Below are positions 9,130 through 22,248 of a DNA stretch of 64,000 nucleotides, in pieces. The notes under the pieces were generated by a model. That model did no database searches, had not been told where the DNA came from, and saw nothing but the letters and a program-made list of their open reading frames with translations. A program made the position numbers and the translations under genes. Position 1 is the first letter of the stretch. Each line of letters begins with the position of its first letter. The DNA is from Burkholderia pyrrocinia (GTDB lineage: Bacteria; Pseudomonadota; Gammaproteobacteria; Burkholderiales; Burkholderiaceae): NCBI RefSeq assembly GCF_018417535.1, contig NZ_CP070977.1, positions 2,356,001-2,420,000 on the forward strand, read 5' to 3'.

Positions 9130-11475
9130 TCAGGCCTTCAGGTACTGCTCGCGCGCGCCGAGCCAGCGCGCGAGATGCTGCGTGACGACGTCGGGGTACG
9201 CGGCGATCAGCCGCGTCGCGGCCTCGCGCGCCGGGTCGATCAGCCAGCCGTCGGTCTCGAGGTTCGCAAAGCGCAGCATCGCCGCGCCCGACTGGCGCGC
9301 GCCGAGGAATTCGCCGGGACCGCGGATTTCGAGGTCGCGCCGCGCGATCTCGAAGCCGTCGGTCGTCTCGCGCATCGTCTTCAGCCGCTCGCGACCGGTA
9401 ATCGACAGCGGCCCCGTGTACAGCAGCACGCACACCGACGCCGCGGTGCCGCGCCCGACGCGGCCGCGCAACTGGTGCAACTGGGCAAGGCCGAAGCGCT
9501 CCGCGTGCTCGATCACCATCAGCGACGCGTTCGGCACGTCGACGCCGACTTCGATCACGGTCGTCGCGACGAGCAACTGCACGTCGTTGCGCGTGAACGC
9601 TTCCATCACGCCCGCCTTGTCGGCCGGCGACAGCCGGCCGTGCACGAGCCCGACCTTCAGCTCGGGGAGTGCCGTGGCCAGCGTCTCGTAGGTCTCGACG
9701 GCCGTCTGCAACTGCAGCGTCTCGCTCTCCTCGATCAGCGGGCACACCCAGTACACCTGGCGCCCCGTCAGCGCGGCCTCGCGCACGCGGGCGATCACCT
9801 CCTCGCGCCGCGCGTCGCCGACGAGGCGCGTCAGCACGGGCGTGCGGCCCGGCGGCAGCTCGTCGATCGTCGAGACCTCGAGATCCGCGTAGTACGTCAT
9901 CGCGAGCGTGCGCGGAATCGGCGTGGCCGACATCATCAACTGGTGCGGCTGGAAATCGCGCGCGCCGTTGGCCGCGTTCGCGGCCTTCGCGCGCAGCGCG
10001 AGACGCTGCTCGACGCCGAAGCGGTGCTGCTCGTCGACGATCACGAGGCCGAGTCGCGCGAATTCGACCGTGTCCTGGATGATCGCGTGCGTGCCGATCA
10101 CGAGCTGCGCGGTACCGAGCGCGGCCGCCTCGATCGCCGCGCGCTTTTCCTTCGCCTTCAGGCTGCCCGCGAGCCACGCAACCGTGACGCCGAGCGGCTC
10201 GAGCCACGCGCGCAGCTTGCGCGCGTGCTGTTCCGCGAGGATTTCGGTGGGCGCCATCAGCGCGGCCTGGTAGCCGGCGTCGATCGCCTGCGTGGCGGCC
10301 AGCGCCGCGACGACCGTCTTGCCGCTGCCGACGTCGCCCTGCAGCAGGCGCTGCATCGGGTGCGCGAGCGTGAGGTCGTGCGCGATCTCGTCGACGACGC
10401 GCGACTGCGCGCCGGTCAGCGTGAACGGCAGCGCCGCGTAGAGCCGGGTCGTCAGCGCGTCGGCATCGCTCGCGGCGCGGCGCGGCATCGCGGGCGCCGC
10501 ACGCGTGCGGCGCTCCTCGTGCGCGCGCTTGAGCGAAAGTTGCTGCGCGAGCAGCTCCTCGAACTTGATGCGCGTCCACGCCGGATGCGAGCCATCCATC
10601 AGCGCGGCTTCGTCGGAATCGACGCGTGGATGATGCAGGATACGCACGGCCTGCTCGAGCGACGGCACGCCGAGCGGCTTCAGGTACGCGCGATCGATCT
10701 CGGGCGGCAGCAGCTCGGGCAGCGGCGTGCGCTCGACCGCGTTCTCGATCGCCTTGCGCAGATAGGCCTGCGACACGCCGGCCGTGCTCGGATAGACGGG
10801 CGTGAGCACCTGCGGCAGCGGCGCATCCGCTTCGACCACGCGCACCGCCGGATGCACCATCTCCATCCCGAAGAAGCCGCCGCGCACGTCGCCGCGCACG
10901 CGCAGCCGCTGGCCGACGGCCATCTGCTTGACCTGCGAACCGTAGAAATTCAGGAAGCGCAGCACGAGGTGCTCGCCGTCGTCGTCCTGGATCTTCACGA
11001 CGAGCTGGCGGCGCGGCCGGTACGCGACCTCGTTGTCGAACACGACGCCTTCGGTCTGCGCGATGCCGCCCGGCAGCAATTCGCCGATCGGCGTGAGCGT
11101 GGTTTCGTCCTCATAGCGCATCGGCAGATGCAGCACGAGATCGATCGAGCGCGTGAGGCCGAGCTTCGCGAGCTTGTCGACGGTCTTCACGGGTTTGTCG
11201 GCGGCCGCCTTCTTCTTGCGCTTCGTGCCGGATGCGCCCGCTTCGTCGGTTCCCGTGCCGCCTTCGGCATCGGGCGCGGCGGCGGCCGGCTGCGCGAGCC
11301 GCCCGTCGGCGCCGCGCTTCGGGCCGGCCCGGCGCGGCGCGGCGCGCTGCGGCTCGGCATGCCCCTGCGCATCGCGCTCCGCCGCGCGATGCGCAGGCAA
11401 CGCAACGTCCTCCGAGTCGAACGGATCGGCGGAATCGGCAACGGTGGCGGTGGAACGGCGTGGTGACACAGGCAT
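9130..11475 (-). CDS. recG: ATP-dependent DNA helicase RecG
   Basis: RecG remodels stalled replication forks and branch-migrates Holliday junctions. The 781-residue protein has a basic, Ala/Arg/Lys-rich N-terminal extension of about 90 residues, then the OB/wedge domain. The helicase domains follow: Walker A GDVGSGKT, the DEQH box in [15 protein letters not shown], motif [16 protein letters not shown], and the C-terminal motifs GRVGRG and [12 protein letters not shown]. The extension makes the exact start uncertain; downstream starts would still give a full-length family protein. Confidence 0.96.
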   Translation of the reverse strand: MPVSPRRSTATVADSADPFDSEDVALPAHRAAERDAQGHAEPQRAAPRRAGPKRGADGRLAQPAAAAPDAEGGTGTDEAGASGTKRKKKAAADKPVKTVDKLAKLGLTRSIDLVLHLPMRYEDETTLTPIGELLPGGIAQTEGVVFDNEVAYRPRRQLVVKIQDDDGEHLVLRFLNFYGSQVKQMAVGQRLRVRGDVRGGFFGMEMVHPAVRVVEADAPLPQVLTPVYPSTAGVSQAYLRKAIENAVERTPLPELLPPEIDRAYLKPLGVPSLEQAVRILHHPRVDSDEAALMDGSHPAWTRIKFEELLAQQLSLKRAHEERRTRAAPAMPRRAASDADALTTRLYAALPFTLTGAQSRVVDEIAHDLTLAHPMQRLLQGDVGSGKTVVAALAATQAIDAGYQAALMAPTEILAEQHARKLRAWLEPLGVTVAWLAGSLKAKEKRAAIEAAALGTAQLVIGTHAIIQDTVEFARLGLVIVDEQHRFGVEQRLALRAKAANAANGARDFQPHQLMMSATPIPRTLAMTYYADLEVSTIDELPPGRTPVLTRLVGDARREEVIARVREAALTGRQVYWVCPLIEESETLQLQTAVETYETLATALPELKVGLVHGRLSPADKAGVMEAFTRNDVQLLVATTVIEVGVDVPNASLMVIEHAERFGLAQLHQLRGRVGRGTAASVCVLLYTGPLSITGRERLKTMRETTDGFEIARRDLEIRGPGEFLGARQSGAAMLRFANLETDGWLIDPAREAATRLIAAYPDVVTQHLARWLGAREQYLKA

Positions 11476-11504
11476 CGGATCGTCTGGGTGCTTCGCAAGG
11501 CAAG

Positions 11505-11510
11505 TACAAT
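11505..11510 (+). promoter_or_regulatory. Candidate -10 box for queA
   Basis: TACAAT in the recG-queA divergent region is followed by a leader of about 130 bases before the queA ATG. The -35 is not convincing. Confidence 0.3.
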
Positions 11511-11642
11511 AGCGGCTTTCACGTCGTCCGAACGAACGACGCCGGCCAGGCCGCGCATCCCGTCATCATAGCGGCTCGCGCGCCCCATTTACGCGTTTCC
11601 GCCCTGCCGGCGACGCCCGCCGGCCGCTTCGAACCAGCCCGC

Positions 11643-14109
<2,467 letters not shown>

Positions 14110-14334
14110 CGGGCCGCGTGGGGGCTCGTCACATAGGACGTGTACTAAATAACGCACCCCAATCGCCCGTCACGACCGCCAAACATTACAATTGCCTTTC
14201 CAAACAAGTCGCAATGGTGCCGGTTCGCGCTTTAACAGCTTGATCCGAAAGCGCATTTGCCGAGCCGTTTGCGCATGGGGCCGGTGGTAGAATAACCGGC
14301 TTATTTTTCGATCTTCCCCTACGGAGAGACCAAC

Positions 14335-14658
14335 GTGCCGTTCATTTCCAATGCCTTCGCGCAAGGTGCCGGTGGCGCCGAATCGAGCCTGATGAGCTTC
14401 CTGCCGCTCATCCTGATGTTCGGCGTGCTCTACTTCATCATGATCCGTCCGCAGATGAAGCGTCAGAAGGAGCACCGCAACATGCTCGCGGCCATGGCCA
14501 AGGGCGACGAAGTCGTCACGAGCGGCGGCGTCGTCGGCAAGGTGACGAAGGTCACCGAAGGCTACATCGGCATCGAGATCGCCGAAGGCACCGAAATCAC
14601 CGTGCAGAAGGCCGCGGTCACGACCATTCTGCCGAAGGGCACGATCAAGTCGCTGTAA
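14335..14658 (+). CDS. yajC: Preprotein translocase subunit YajC
   Basis: YajC is the small partner of SecDF in the inner membrane holotranslocon. The 107-residue protein begins at GTG (ribosome binding site GGAGAG), reading as PFISNAFAQGAGG. A membrane helix LMSFLPLILMFGVLYFIMI (residues 19-37) leads into the RPQMKRQKEH cytoplasmic domain with the conserved GDEVVTSGGVVGKV. It is the first gene of yajC-secD-secF. Confidence 0.96.
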   Translation: MPFISNAFAQGAGGAESSLMSFLPLILMFGVLYFIMIRPQMKRQKEHRNMLAAMAKGDEVVTSGGVVGKVTKVTEGYIGIEIAEGTEITVQKAAVTTILPKGTIKSL

Positions 14659-14764
14659 GCCCTTCACCGAGCGTCCGGCCCCCCGCGCCGTGCCCGCCTG
14701 AGAGAGCGGGCCGCCGCGGCGCCGGACGCGACGCTTTCACGCCAACCACCCGTTCGGCCCCCTC

Positions 14765-16786
14765 ATGAATCGTTATCCACTCTGGAAATATGTCGTGATG
14801 GTCGTGGCGCTCGCCATCGGCCTTCTGTACACATTGCCCAACTTCTTCGGCGAAGCGCCGGCGGTGCAGGTGTCGAGCGGCAAGGCCACGGTCAAGCTCG
14901 ACTCGACCACGCTGACCCAGGTCGAATCGGCGCTCGCATCCGCGCAGATCACGCCGGACGACGTCACCTTCGAGAACACGGCGACCAACGCGAACATCCG
15001 CGTGCGCCTGAAGGACACCGATACGCAGCTGCGCGTCAAGGACCTGCTGCAGAAGTCGCTGAACGCCGACCCGAACGATCCGCAGTACGTCGTCGCACTG
15101 AACCTGCAGAGCGCGTCGCCGCGCTGGCTGACCGCCCTGCACGCGCTGCCGATGTATCTCGGCCTCGACCTGCGCGGCGGTGTCCACTTCCTGCTCCAGG
15201 TCGACATGACGGGCGCGCTCACGAAGAAGCTCGACTCCGACGCATCCGACGCGCGCTCGCTGCTGCGCGACAAGAACATCCGCGACGGCGGCGTGAGCCG
15301 CGTCGACCAGTCCGTCGTCGTCAACTTCAGCGATGCGCAGACCGCGGACGACGCCCGCAAGGTGCTCGCACAGTCGATCACCGAACTGCAATGGGCGACC
15401 CAGCCCGGCGGCGGCGGCACGCAGGTCGTCGGCACGTTCACGCCGGCCGTGCAGAAGTCCGTCGAGGACGCCGCGCTCAAGCAGAACCTGACGACGCTCC
15501 ACAACCGCGTGAACGAACTCGGCGTGTCGGAACCGATCCTGCAGCAGCAAGGCAGCGACCGCATCGTCGTCGAACTGCCGGGCGTGCAGGACACCGCGAA
15601 GGCGAAGGACATCATCGGCCGCACCGCGACGCTCGAGGCACGCCTCGCCGACCCGATCAACACGCACCCGAACCCGAACGACCCCGTGCCGCCGGGCGAG
15701 GAGCTGTTCACGCAGGGCATCCAGGCCCCCGTGCTGCTGAAGAAGGACGTGATCTTCACCGGCGACCGCATCATCGATGCATCGGCCGGTTTCGACGAAC
15801 ACCAGCGTCCGTCGGTCAACATCCGCCTCGATTCGGCGGGCGGCCGCGCGGTGCGCACGGTGTCGCGCGACAACATCGGCAAGCCGATGGCGATGGTGCT
15901 GTTCGAGAAGGGCAAGGGCGAAGTGCTGACGGTCGCGACGATCCAGTCGGAACTCGGCGACCGCTTCCAGATCACGGGCCAGCCGACGCCGCAGGCCGCG
16001 GCCGACCTCGCGCTGCTGCTGCGCGCCGGTTCGCTCGCCGCGCCGATGGACATCATCGAGGAACGCACGATCGGCCCGAGCCTCGGCGCCGACAACATCA
16101 AGATGGGCGTCCACTCGGTGATCTGGGGCTTCTGCGCGATCGCCGTGTTCATGATCGCGTACTACATGCTGTTCGGCGTGGTCTCGGTGATCGGCCTGTC
16201 GGTGAACCTGCTGCTGCTCGTCGCCGTGCTGTCGCTGATGCAGGCAACGCTGACGCTGCCCGGTATCGCCGCAATCGCGCTCGCGCTCGGCATGGCGATC
16301 GACTCGAACGTGCTGATCAACGAGCGTGTGCGAGAAGAACTGCGCGCGGGCCAGCCGCCGCAGCTCGCGATCCAGGCCGGCTACGCGCACGCGTGGGCGA
16401 CGATTCTCGACTCGAACGTCACGACGCTGATCGCCGGCCTCGCGCTGCTCGCGTTCGGCTCGGGCCCGGTTCGCGCGTTCGCGATCGTGCACTGCCTCGG
16501 TATCCTGACGTCGATGTTCTCCGCGGTGTTCTTCTCGCGCGGGATCGTCAACCTCTGGTACGGCGGCCGCAAGAAGCTGAAGTCGCTCGCGATCGGCCAG
16601 GTGTGGAGGCCGGAAGGCGCGGCAGCCCCCGCGTCGTTCACCGACGCGGACGAATCGACCGACACCGCGCGCGCCGCGAAGCTCGCCGCCCCCGCGAAGG
16701 GCAACGCGCCGCGCACCGGCAAGCCGCAACTGCGCAACCGCGCGCAGCAAGGCGTGTCGCCGAAGAAACCGGGCTCGACCCAATAA
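14765..16786 (+). CDS. secD: Protein translocase subunit SecD
   Basis: SecD uses the proton-motive force to assist late steps of Sec export. The 673-residue protein has an N-terminal helix (residues 7-25), the motif LGLDLRGGVHFLLQVDM, a large periplasmic domain, and five C-terminal helices including LALGMAIDSNVLINERVREE. A proline/alanine/lysine-rich tail of about 65 residues follows the last helix; it is longer than in E. coli and looks disordered. It lies between yajC and secF in one operon. Confidence 0.97.
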   Translation: MNRYPLWKYVVMVVALAIGLLYTLPNFFGEAPAVQVSSGKATVKLDSTTLTQVESALASAQITPDDVTFENTATNANIRVRLKDTDTQLRVKDLLQKSLNADPNDPQYVVALNLQSASPRWLTALHALPMYLGLDLRGGVHFLLQVDMTGALTKKLDSDASDARSLLRDKNIRDGGVSRVDQSVVVNFSDAQTADDARKVLAQSITELQWATQPGGGGTQVVGTFTPAVQKSVEDAALKQNLTTLHNRVNELGVSEPILQQQGSDRIVVELPGVQDTAKAKDIIGRTATLEARLADPINTHPNPNDPVPPGEELFTQGIQAPVLLKKDVIFTGDRIIDASAGFDEHQRPSVNIRLDSAGGRAVRTVSRDNIGKPMAMVLFEKGKGEVLTVATIQSELGDRFQITGQPTPQAAADLALLLRAGSLAAPMDIIEERTIGPSLGADNIKMGVHSVIWGFCAIAVFMIAYYMLFGVVSVIGLSVNLLLLVAVLSLMQATLTLPGIAAIALALGMAIDSNVLINERVREELRAGQPPQLAIQAGYAHAWATILDSNVTTLIAGLALLAFGSGPVRAFAIVHCLGILTSMFSAVFFSRGIVNLWYGGRKKLKSLAIGQVWRPEGAAAPASFTDADESTDTARAAKLAAPAKGNAPRTGKPQLRNRAQQGVSPKKPGSTQ

Positions 16787-16804
16787 GGCCCCGGAGACGA
16801 GACC

Positions 16805-17755
16805 ATGGAATTTTTCCGCATCCGTAAAGACATTCCGTTCATGCGGCACGCGCTGGTGTTCAACGTGATCTCGCTGGTCACGTTCCTCGCCGCCGTGTTC
16901 TTCCTGTTCCACCGCGGGCTGCACCTGTCCGTCGAATTCACCGGCGGTACGGTGATCGAGGTGCAGTACCAGCAGGCCGCCGAACTCGAACCCGTGCGCG
17001 CGACGCTCGGCAAGCTCGGCTACGCCGACGCGCAGGTGCAGAACTTCGGCACGTCGCGCAACGTGCTGATCCGCCTGCAGTTGAAGGAAGGCCTCACGTC
17101 CGCGCAGCAGAGCGACCAGGTGATGGGCGCGCTGAAGGCGCAGAACCCGGACGTCACGCTGCAGCGTGTCGAGTTCGTCGGCCCGCAGGTCGGCAGGGAG
17201 CTCGCGACCGACGGCCTGCTCGCGCTCGCGTGCGTCGTGATCGGCATCGTGATCTACCTGTCGTTCCGCTTCGAATGGAAGTACGCGGTCGCCGGCATCA
17301 TCGCCAACCTGCACGACGTCGTGATCATTCTCGGCTTCTTCGCGTTCTTCCAGTGGGAGTTCTCGCTGGCGGTGCTCGCGGCGATCCTCGCGGTGCTCGG
17401 CTACTCGGTCAACGAGTCGGTCGTCATCTTCGACCGGATCCGCGAGACGTTCCGTCGCGAACGCAAGATGAGCGTGCAGGAAGTGATCAACCACGCGATC
17501 ACGACCACGATGTCGCGGACGATCATCACGCACACGTCGACGGAAATGATGGTGCTGTCGATGTTCTTCTTCGGCGGCCCGACGCTGCACTACTTCGCGC
17601 TCGCGCTGACGGTCGGCATCATGTTCGGCATCTACTCGTCGGTGTTCGTCGCGGGCTCGCTCGCGATGTGGCTCGGCATCAAGCGCGAAGACCTGATCAA
17701 GGACAAGAAGACCGCGCACGATCCGGACGATCCGAACGCGGGCGCGCAGGTTTAA
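16805..17755 (+). CDS. secF: Protein translocase subunit SecF
   Basis: SecF pairs with SecD. The 316-residue protein has a first helix (residues 17-37), the motif VEFTGGTVIEVQYQ, and the C-terminal helix set with YSVNESVVIFDRIRETFRRE and TSTEMMVLSMFFFGGPTLHYF. It is 18 bases after secD with its own ribosome binding site (GGAGACGAG). A strong terminator follows. Confidence 0.97.
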   Translation: MEFFRIRKDIPFMRHALVFNVISLVTFLAAVFFLFHRGLHLSVEFTGGTVIEVQYQQAAELEPVRATLGKLGYADAQVQNFGTSRNVLIRLQLKEGLTSAQQSDQVMGALKAQNPDVTLQRVEFVGPQVGRELATDGLLALACVVIGIVIYLSFRFEWKYAVAGIIANLHDVVIILGFFAFFQWEFSLAVLAAILAVLGYSVNESVVIFDRIRETFRRERKMSVQEVINHAITTTMSRTIITHTSTEMMVLSMFFFGGPTLHYFALALTVGIMFGIYSSVFVAGSLAMWLGIKREDLIKDKKTAHDPDDPNAGAQV

Positions 17756-17782
17756 GCGCCGCGCCGTTTCGGCAAACGCACG

Positions 17783-17813
17783 AAGGCCGGTCCTGTCGGA
17801 CCGGCCTTTTTTC
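17783..17813 (+). terminator. Rho-independent terminator after secF
   Basis: AAGGCCGGTCC TGTC GGACCGGCCTT is followed by TTTT. A perfect stem and a T-run mark the end of the yajC-secDF operon. Confidence 0.92.
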
Positions 17814-17956
17814 ATGCACGGGCCGTGCGGCGCGCGGCCCGCCCGACAGGCACGGTCACGGGCGTCGGCTACAATCGTCACCGCCCTGCCCTGTTGCATG
17901 CCGGCCGCGCGCCGGCGGGCAAGCCCCCTCGCCACCCGTCCGAACGCGCGGTCCCG

Positions 17957-19543
17957 ATGAAGTCTCCGATGTGTATCGTTCGTCGCCTCACCGTCTGCGC
18001 AATCGTCGCGGCTGCGTTGCTGCCGTGCACGCAACCTGCCGGCGCACAGTCGGCATCCGCACCAGCAACCGCGCCGCCCGCCGCACCGCCTGCCGCACAA
18101 CCCGTCGCCCCACCTGCCGCTCCCCCGGCCTCCCAGCCTGCCGCCGCATCGCCGTCGCCCTGCCCGCCCGACTGGGAGCCGCAGATCTGCGAACTGAAGG
18201 CCGCCGTCGAAGTGCTGAAGAAACAGCACCTGACCGACGTCGACATCGGCGCGCTGCTCGACGCCGCGACCCACGAAGGGATCAAGACACTGCCGTACGC
18301 ACGCTTCTTCACCGCGAAGGAACGCCAGGAGCAGCTCGACGACGAGCGGCGCGCCCGCGACGGCACGCCGGGCATCGGGATCGTCTTCGAGACGCGGCCC
18401 GACGGGCTGCACATCATCGACGTGATTCCCGACGCACCGGCCGAGAAGGCCGGCGTGCGCCCCGACGATCTCGTCGTCGCGATGAACGACAGGAGCGTCG
18501 TCGGCATCGACGGCAGCGAGCTCGTGAAACTCGCGAAGGGCGACGCGGGCGTCCCGCTGAAGCTCACGGTGCAGCGCGGCCCGCAGCATGCGGTGCTGAG
18601 CTTCGCGCCCGTGCGCGCGATCGTCAAGCCGCACCCGGCGATCGCGAAGCGGCTCGACGGCGACATCCTGTACACGCGGCTGTCGAGCTTTCCGGAACCG
18701 GCGGTCGGCGACTATATCGACGCGGTGCAGGCCGCACGCCGCACGGGCCCGCCGGTGCAAGGGATGATTCTCGACCTGCGCATCAACGGCGGCGGCGCGC
18801 TCAATGCGGCGATCGGCATCGCCGCGCTGTTCGCCGGACGCGACCGCACCGCGATGGTGACGGTCGAGCGCGGCGACACCCACCGCCGCCGCTTCGCGAC
18901 CAACTGGCCCGACTACGAACTGCCGGTCATGCACGGGCAGGATCCGCTCGCGCCGCTGCAGGCCGACGACTGGTGGCGCACCGTGCCGCTCGTCGTGCTC
19001 GTCGACGGACAGAGCGCGTCGGCCGCCGAAGCGACCGCGGCGGCGTTGAAGGATCTCGGCCGCGCAAAACTGCTCGGCATGCCGACCTACGGGAAGGGGC
19101 TCGCGCAGACTGGCGTCGACCTGATCGACGGCACGCGCCTGAACTTCACGTTCGCGCGCAACCTGCGGCCGAACGGCTGCCCGATGGACGGCTACGGCGT
19201 CGTGCCGGACTGGCTCGTGCCGCCGCGCCGCGACTCGGACGTCGACGGCGTGCTGCTGTGGTACCGGGAAGTCGATCTAGCGCGCGCGCCGTATGCGGAC
19301 CGGCTGGCGCCCGACCCGTTCGCACAGGTGCGCAAGGAACGGCAGAAGCTGCGCGAAGCGCGCGTGCGTGCGAAGGTCGATACGTCGAAAAGCGCGGCGC
19401 TGCCGCAACGCGCGTTCGGCACCGCCGGCGACTGGCAGTTACAGCAGGCGCTCGCCGCGCTCGCGGGGCGCCCCGTGCGGACCGTCGACGCGCCGGCGCA
19501 ATTGATGCCGGCGCAGCCCGTATGCGAACACGGCGGCAACTGA
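17957..19543 (+). CDS. S41-family (C-terminal processing) periplasmic peptidase
   Basis: The 528-residue protein has a signal peptide (VCAIVAAALLPCTQPAGAQ) and a Pro/Ala-rich linker to about residue 70. A PDZ domain (GIVFETRPDGLHIIDVIPDA, about 140-205) follows, then the S41 protease core. The catalytic dyad fits Ser355 in DGQSASAAEA and Lys380 in PTYGKG, 25 residues apart as in Prc. It probably trims or degrades envelope proteins. The ATG at 17957 is chosen because it begins the signal peptide; there is no strong ribosome binding site. TACAAT about 80 bases upstream may be its -10. Its target is unknown. Confidence 0.88.
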   Translation: MKSPMCIVRRLTVCAIVAAALLPCTQPAGAQSASAPATAPPAAPPAAQPVAPPAAPPASQPAAASPSPCPPDWEPQICELKAAVEVLKKQHLTDVDIGALLDAATHEGIKTLPYARFFTAKERQEQLDDERRARDGTPGIGIVFETRPDGLHIIDVIPDAPAEKAGVRPDDLVVAMNDRSVVGIDGSELVKLAKGDAGVPLKLTVQRGPQHAVLSFAPVRAIVKPHPAIAKRLDGDILYTRLSSFPEPAVGDYIDAVQAARRTGPPVQGMILDLRINGGGALNAAIGIAALFAGRDRTAMVTVERGDTHRRRFATNWPDYELPVMHGQDPLAPLQADDWWRTVPLVVLVDGQSASAAEATAAALKDLGRAKLLGMPTYGKGLAQTGVDLIDGTRLNFTFARNLRPNGCPMDGYGVVPDWLVPPRRDSDVDGVLLWYREVDLARAPYADRLAPDPFAQVRKERQKLREARVRAKVDTSKSAALPQRAFGTAGDWQLQQALAALAGRPVRTVDAPAQLMPAQPVCEHGGN

Positions 19544-19562
19544 CGCGCCGCCGCCCGCCCTT

Positions 19563-20840
19563 CTAGCGGAAGCCGAACCGCCGGCGCAGCACGACCAGCG
19601 CCGCGAGGCTCAGCACGGCCGCGAACATCAGGTAGAAGCTCGGCGCGGTCTTCAGACCGGTCGCGCGGATCAGCCACGCGATGATGAACGGCCCGAAGCC
19701 GCCGAAGATCGTCACCGCGACGTTATACGCGAGCGACATCCCGGTCGTGCGCGTCTGCACCGGAAACACCTCGGACAGCAGGCCCGGCAACGCCGCGAAG
19801 TAGCCGGTCATCAGGAACGCGAGCAGCACCTGCAGCGCGATCAGCGTGCCGAAGCCCGGATGCGCGACGAGATACGCGAATGCCGGATAGATCAGCACGA
19901 GGATGCCGATGGCCGGCGCGATCATCACGCGCACGCGACCGTAACGGTCCGACCAGTGGCCGACGAGCGGCGCGAACGCCATCTGGATCACGCCGACGAC
20001 GAGGATCGCCGCGAACGCGGCGGACGGTGCGAGGCCGAGCTGCTTCACGCCGTAGGTCGGCATGAACAGCACGAGATAGGTCGCGACGGTGCCGAGCACG
20101 ACCACGCCCATTGCGGCAACCAGGCGCGCCTTGTGCGACGCGAACGTGTCGCGCAGCGGGTTCGCGGTGCCTTCGGCCGCGAGGAATTCGGGTGTCTCGT
20201 CGACCTTGGTGCGGATGTAGTAGGCGACGGGCCCGAGCAGCAGCCCGAAGAAGAACGGCACGCGCCAGCCCCACGCAGCCATCTGCGCGGCCGAGAGCTG
20301 CGCGTTCAGCACGGTGCCGAAGCCGGCGGCGAGCAGCGTCGTGAGCCCCTGGCTCGCGACCTGCCAGCTCGCGAAGAAGCCGCGCCGGCCCGGCACGTGT
20401 TCGGCGAGGAACGCGGTCGCGCTGCCGAACTCGCCGCCGGCCGAAAAGCCCTGCATCAGCCGCGCGGCGACGAGGATTACCGGCGCGGCGACGCCGATCG
20501 TCTCGTAGGTCGGCAGCACCGCGATGATCAGCGTGCCGACCATCATCAGCAGGATCGACAGCGTGAGCGCGGCCTTGCGGCCCGCGCGGTCGGCATAGGC
20601 GCCGAGCACGATCGCGCCGAGCGGCCGCATGAAGAACGACACGCCGAAGGTGCCGAGCGTGAGCAGCAGCGACACGGTATCGTTGCCGGCCGGAAAGAAC
20701 AGCTTCGAGATCGTCACCGCGAAGAAGCCATAGACGACGAGATCGAACCACTCGAGCGCATTGCCGATCGACGCGGCGACCACCGCGCGCCACACGCGCG
20801 GCGACGAGGCAATGGAACGGGACTGCGTGGCGGCATGCAT
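19563..20840 (-). CDS. MFS transporter, metabolite:H+ symporter (MHS) family
   Basis: The 425-residue inner membrane protein has about 12 helices. MHS-family signatures are IGNALEWFDLVVYGFFA in helix 1, GVSFFMRPLGAIVLGAYADRAGRKAAL in the helix 2-3 loop, and RLMQGFSAGGEFGSATAFLAE. Relatives include ProP, KgtP, ShiA and citrate/tricarballylate carriers, so the substrate is probably a carboxylate or osmolyte; it cannot be settled from sequence. The ATG has a GGAGAT ribosome binding site. Confidence 0.9.
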   Translation of the reverse strand: MHAATQSRSIASSPRVWRAVVAASIGNALEWFDLVVYGFFAVTISKLFFPAGNDTVSLLLTLGTFGVSFFMRPLGAIVLGAYADRAGRKAALTLSILLMMVGTLIIAVLPTYETIGVAAPVILVAARLMQGFSAGGEFGSATAFLAEHVPGRRGFFASWQVASQGLTTLLAAGFGTVLNAQLSAAQMAAWGWRVPFFFGLLLGPVAYYIRTKVDETPEFLAAEGTANPLRDTFASHKARLVAAMGVVVLGTVATYLVLFMPTYGVKQLGLAPSAAFAAILVVGVIQMAFAPLVGHWSDRYGRVRVMIAPAIGILVLIYPAFAYLVAHPGFGTLIALQVLLAFLMTGYFAALPGLLSEVFPVQTRTTGMSLAYNVAVTIFGGFGPFIIAWLIRATGLKTAPSFYLMFAAVLSLAALVVLRRRFGFR

Positions 20841-20946
20841 CGGCGATCTCCTTGTCGTTGCACGTTCTGTTCGAGGCGGCCGCGACCACGCTCGCGCCGT
20901 CGGCCCGCCCGGCGCCTCGAGCGGCGCCCGGGCGATTATAGGCGCG

Positions 20947-20989
20947 CAAAAAAAACCGCCGCGCCCCCGGCAACGGGAACGCGGCGGTT
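20947..20989 (-). terminator. Rho-independent terminator after the yceI operon
   Basis: On the minus strand AACCGCCGCG ... CGCGGCGGTT is followed by a run of eight T. It lies 45 bases past the distal yceI stop. Confidence 0.9.
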
Positions 20990-21033
20990 CGCACGCGACG
21001 GGCCGGCCGCAGCGGCAGGCCCGGCCGGCGGCG

Positions 21034-21615
21034 TTACTGCTGCTTGACGGCTTCGGCCGAGATCAGCAGCTTCGTCTTCATCTTGAAGCCGTACTGCTTG
21101 CCGTAGTCGAGGCCGAAATCGTCGCGGCTGAATTCGCCGACCGCGTCGACGCCGCACACTTCACGCTTGAGCATCGGGTGCGGCATGCACTTGAACGAAT
21201 CGATCTTCAGCGTCAGCGGCTTCGTGACGCCATGCAGCGTCAGGTTGCCGACCACCGACACCGGCTTGTCGCCGTCGAACTTGATCGTGCCCTTGTAGTT
21301 CGCCTGCGGGAACTTCGCGACATCGAAGAATTCGTTCGTCTGCAGGTGCTCGTCGAGCTTCGCGCTGCCCGTCTGGATCGACGCGACGTCGGTCGTCACG
21401 TCGACGGTGCCCGTCTTCGCCGCGCGGTCGAGCGTCACGGTGCCGCTCGACTTGTCGAACTTGCCGCGCCAGACCGACAGGCCGCCGAAGTGGTCGGCCT
21501 CGAAGCTCGGGTACGTGTGGCTCGGGTCGAACTGGTACGTCGCGCTGTCGGCGAATGCCGAGAACGACAGCGACGCGGCCAGCGCGCCTGCGGCGATCAT
21601 CAGATGCTTTTTCAA
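21034..21615 (-). CDS. YceI family periplasmic protein (second copy in operon)
   Basis: The 193-residue protein has a signal peptide cleaved after AFA (about residue 22), then a YceI lipocalin-like beta-barrel: [60 protein letters not shown]. YceI proteins bind polyisoprenoids such as ubiquinone-8. The start codon is TTG, reading TTG AAA AAG CAT, supported by a strong AAGGAG ribosome binding site. It is the last gene of cybB-yceI-yceI. The cysteines in [15 protein letters not shown] may form a disulfide. Confidence 0.92.
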   Translation of the reverse strand: MKKHLMIAAGALAASLSFSAFADSATYQFDPSHTYPSFEADHFGGLSVWRGKFDKSSGTVTLDRAAKTGTVDVTTDVASIQTGSAKLDEHLQTNEFFDVAKFPQANYKGTIKFDGDKPVSVVGNLTLHGVTKPLTLKIDSFKCMPHPMLKREVCGVDAVGEFSRDDFGLDYGKQYGFKMKTKLLISAEAVKQQ

Positions 21616-21679
21616 CTCTTTCTCCTTGGAACGGCGCCGCGCCCTCGCGCGGCATTCGGGTGACGCGATAGCCCGCCGC

Positions 21680-22240
21680 TTACTTCGTGGCGACGAGATG
21701 GAACTTGATCTGCACTTCGTCCGCGACGATCGACGTGTCCTTCCACTCGCCGGTGCCGACGTTGAACGCCGAACGCTTGATCGGCAGCACGCCGTCGAAC
21801 GTCTGCGTCGCGCCGCTCTGCGCGACCGTGACGGGCACCGTGACGGTCTCGGACTTGCCCTTGATCGTCAGTTTGCCGGTCACGTTGTACTTGTTGCCGC
21901 CGACCGGCGCGATCGCCGACGACACGAACGTCGCCTGCGGATAGGTCTTCGCGTCGAACCAGTCCTTGCCCGCGACCTGGTCGTTGTACATCTTGTCGCC
22001 GAGGTCATAGCTCGCGACGTCGATCGTCATTTGCGCGCTGCCCTGCGCGGCCTTCGCCGGATCGAACTTCACCTGCGCGGAAAACTTCCTGAACGCCCCC
22101 TCGGTCGGCACGTTCATCTGCTTCGACACGGCGGACACCTTGCTCTTAGCGAGATCGACATCGGCGAGCGCCGCGCCCGACGCGACAAGTGCCACCGCGG
22201 CGAACGCGGTCAGCATGGAGCGGGAAAAAGACACTTTCAT
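21680..22240 (-). CDS. YceI family periplasmic protein (first copy in operon)
   Basis: The 186-residue protein has a signal peptide ([18 protein letters not shown]) and the YceI domain: [51 protein letters not shown]. It is a diverged paralogue of the neighbour at 21034 and should also bind an isoprenoid or quinone. The ATG at 22240 is preceded by AAGGAT; an ATG at 22252 would add four residues and overlap the cybB stop. Tight spacing implies translational coupling to the cytochrome gene. Confidence 0.92.
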   Translation of the reverse strand: MKVSFSRSMLTAFAAVALVASGAALADVDLAKSKVSAVSKQMNVPTEGAFRKFSAQVKFDPAKAAQGSAQMTIDVASYDLGDKMYNDQVAGKDWFDAKTYPQATFVSSAIAPVGGNKYNVTGKLTIKGKSETVTVPVTVAQSGATQTFDGVLPIKRSAFNVGTGEWKDTSIVADEVQIKFHLVATK

Positions 22241-22248
22241 GGGATCCT

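Noticed and set aside
8014..11466. A 1150-codon plus-strand frame across oxyR and recG
   Set aside because: Antisense shadow of two recognised genes; Arg/Gln/His-rich with no ribosome binding site.
14645..18934. A 1429-codon open frame on the minus strand across secD, secF and the S41 protease gene
   Set aside because: It is antisense to well-supported genes and arises from high GC content; its composition is low-complexity and Arg/His-rich with no family.
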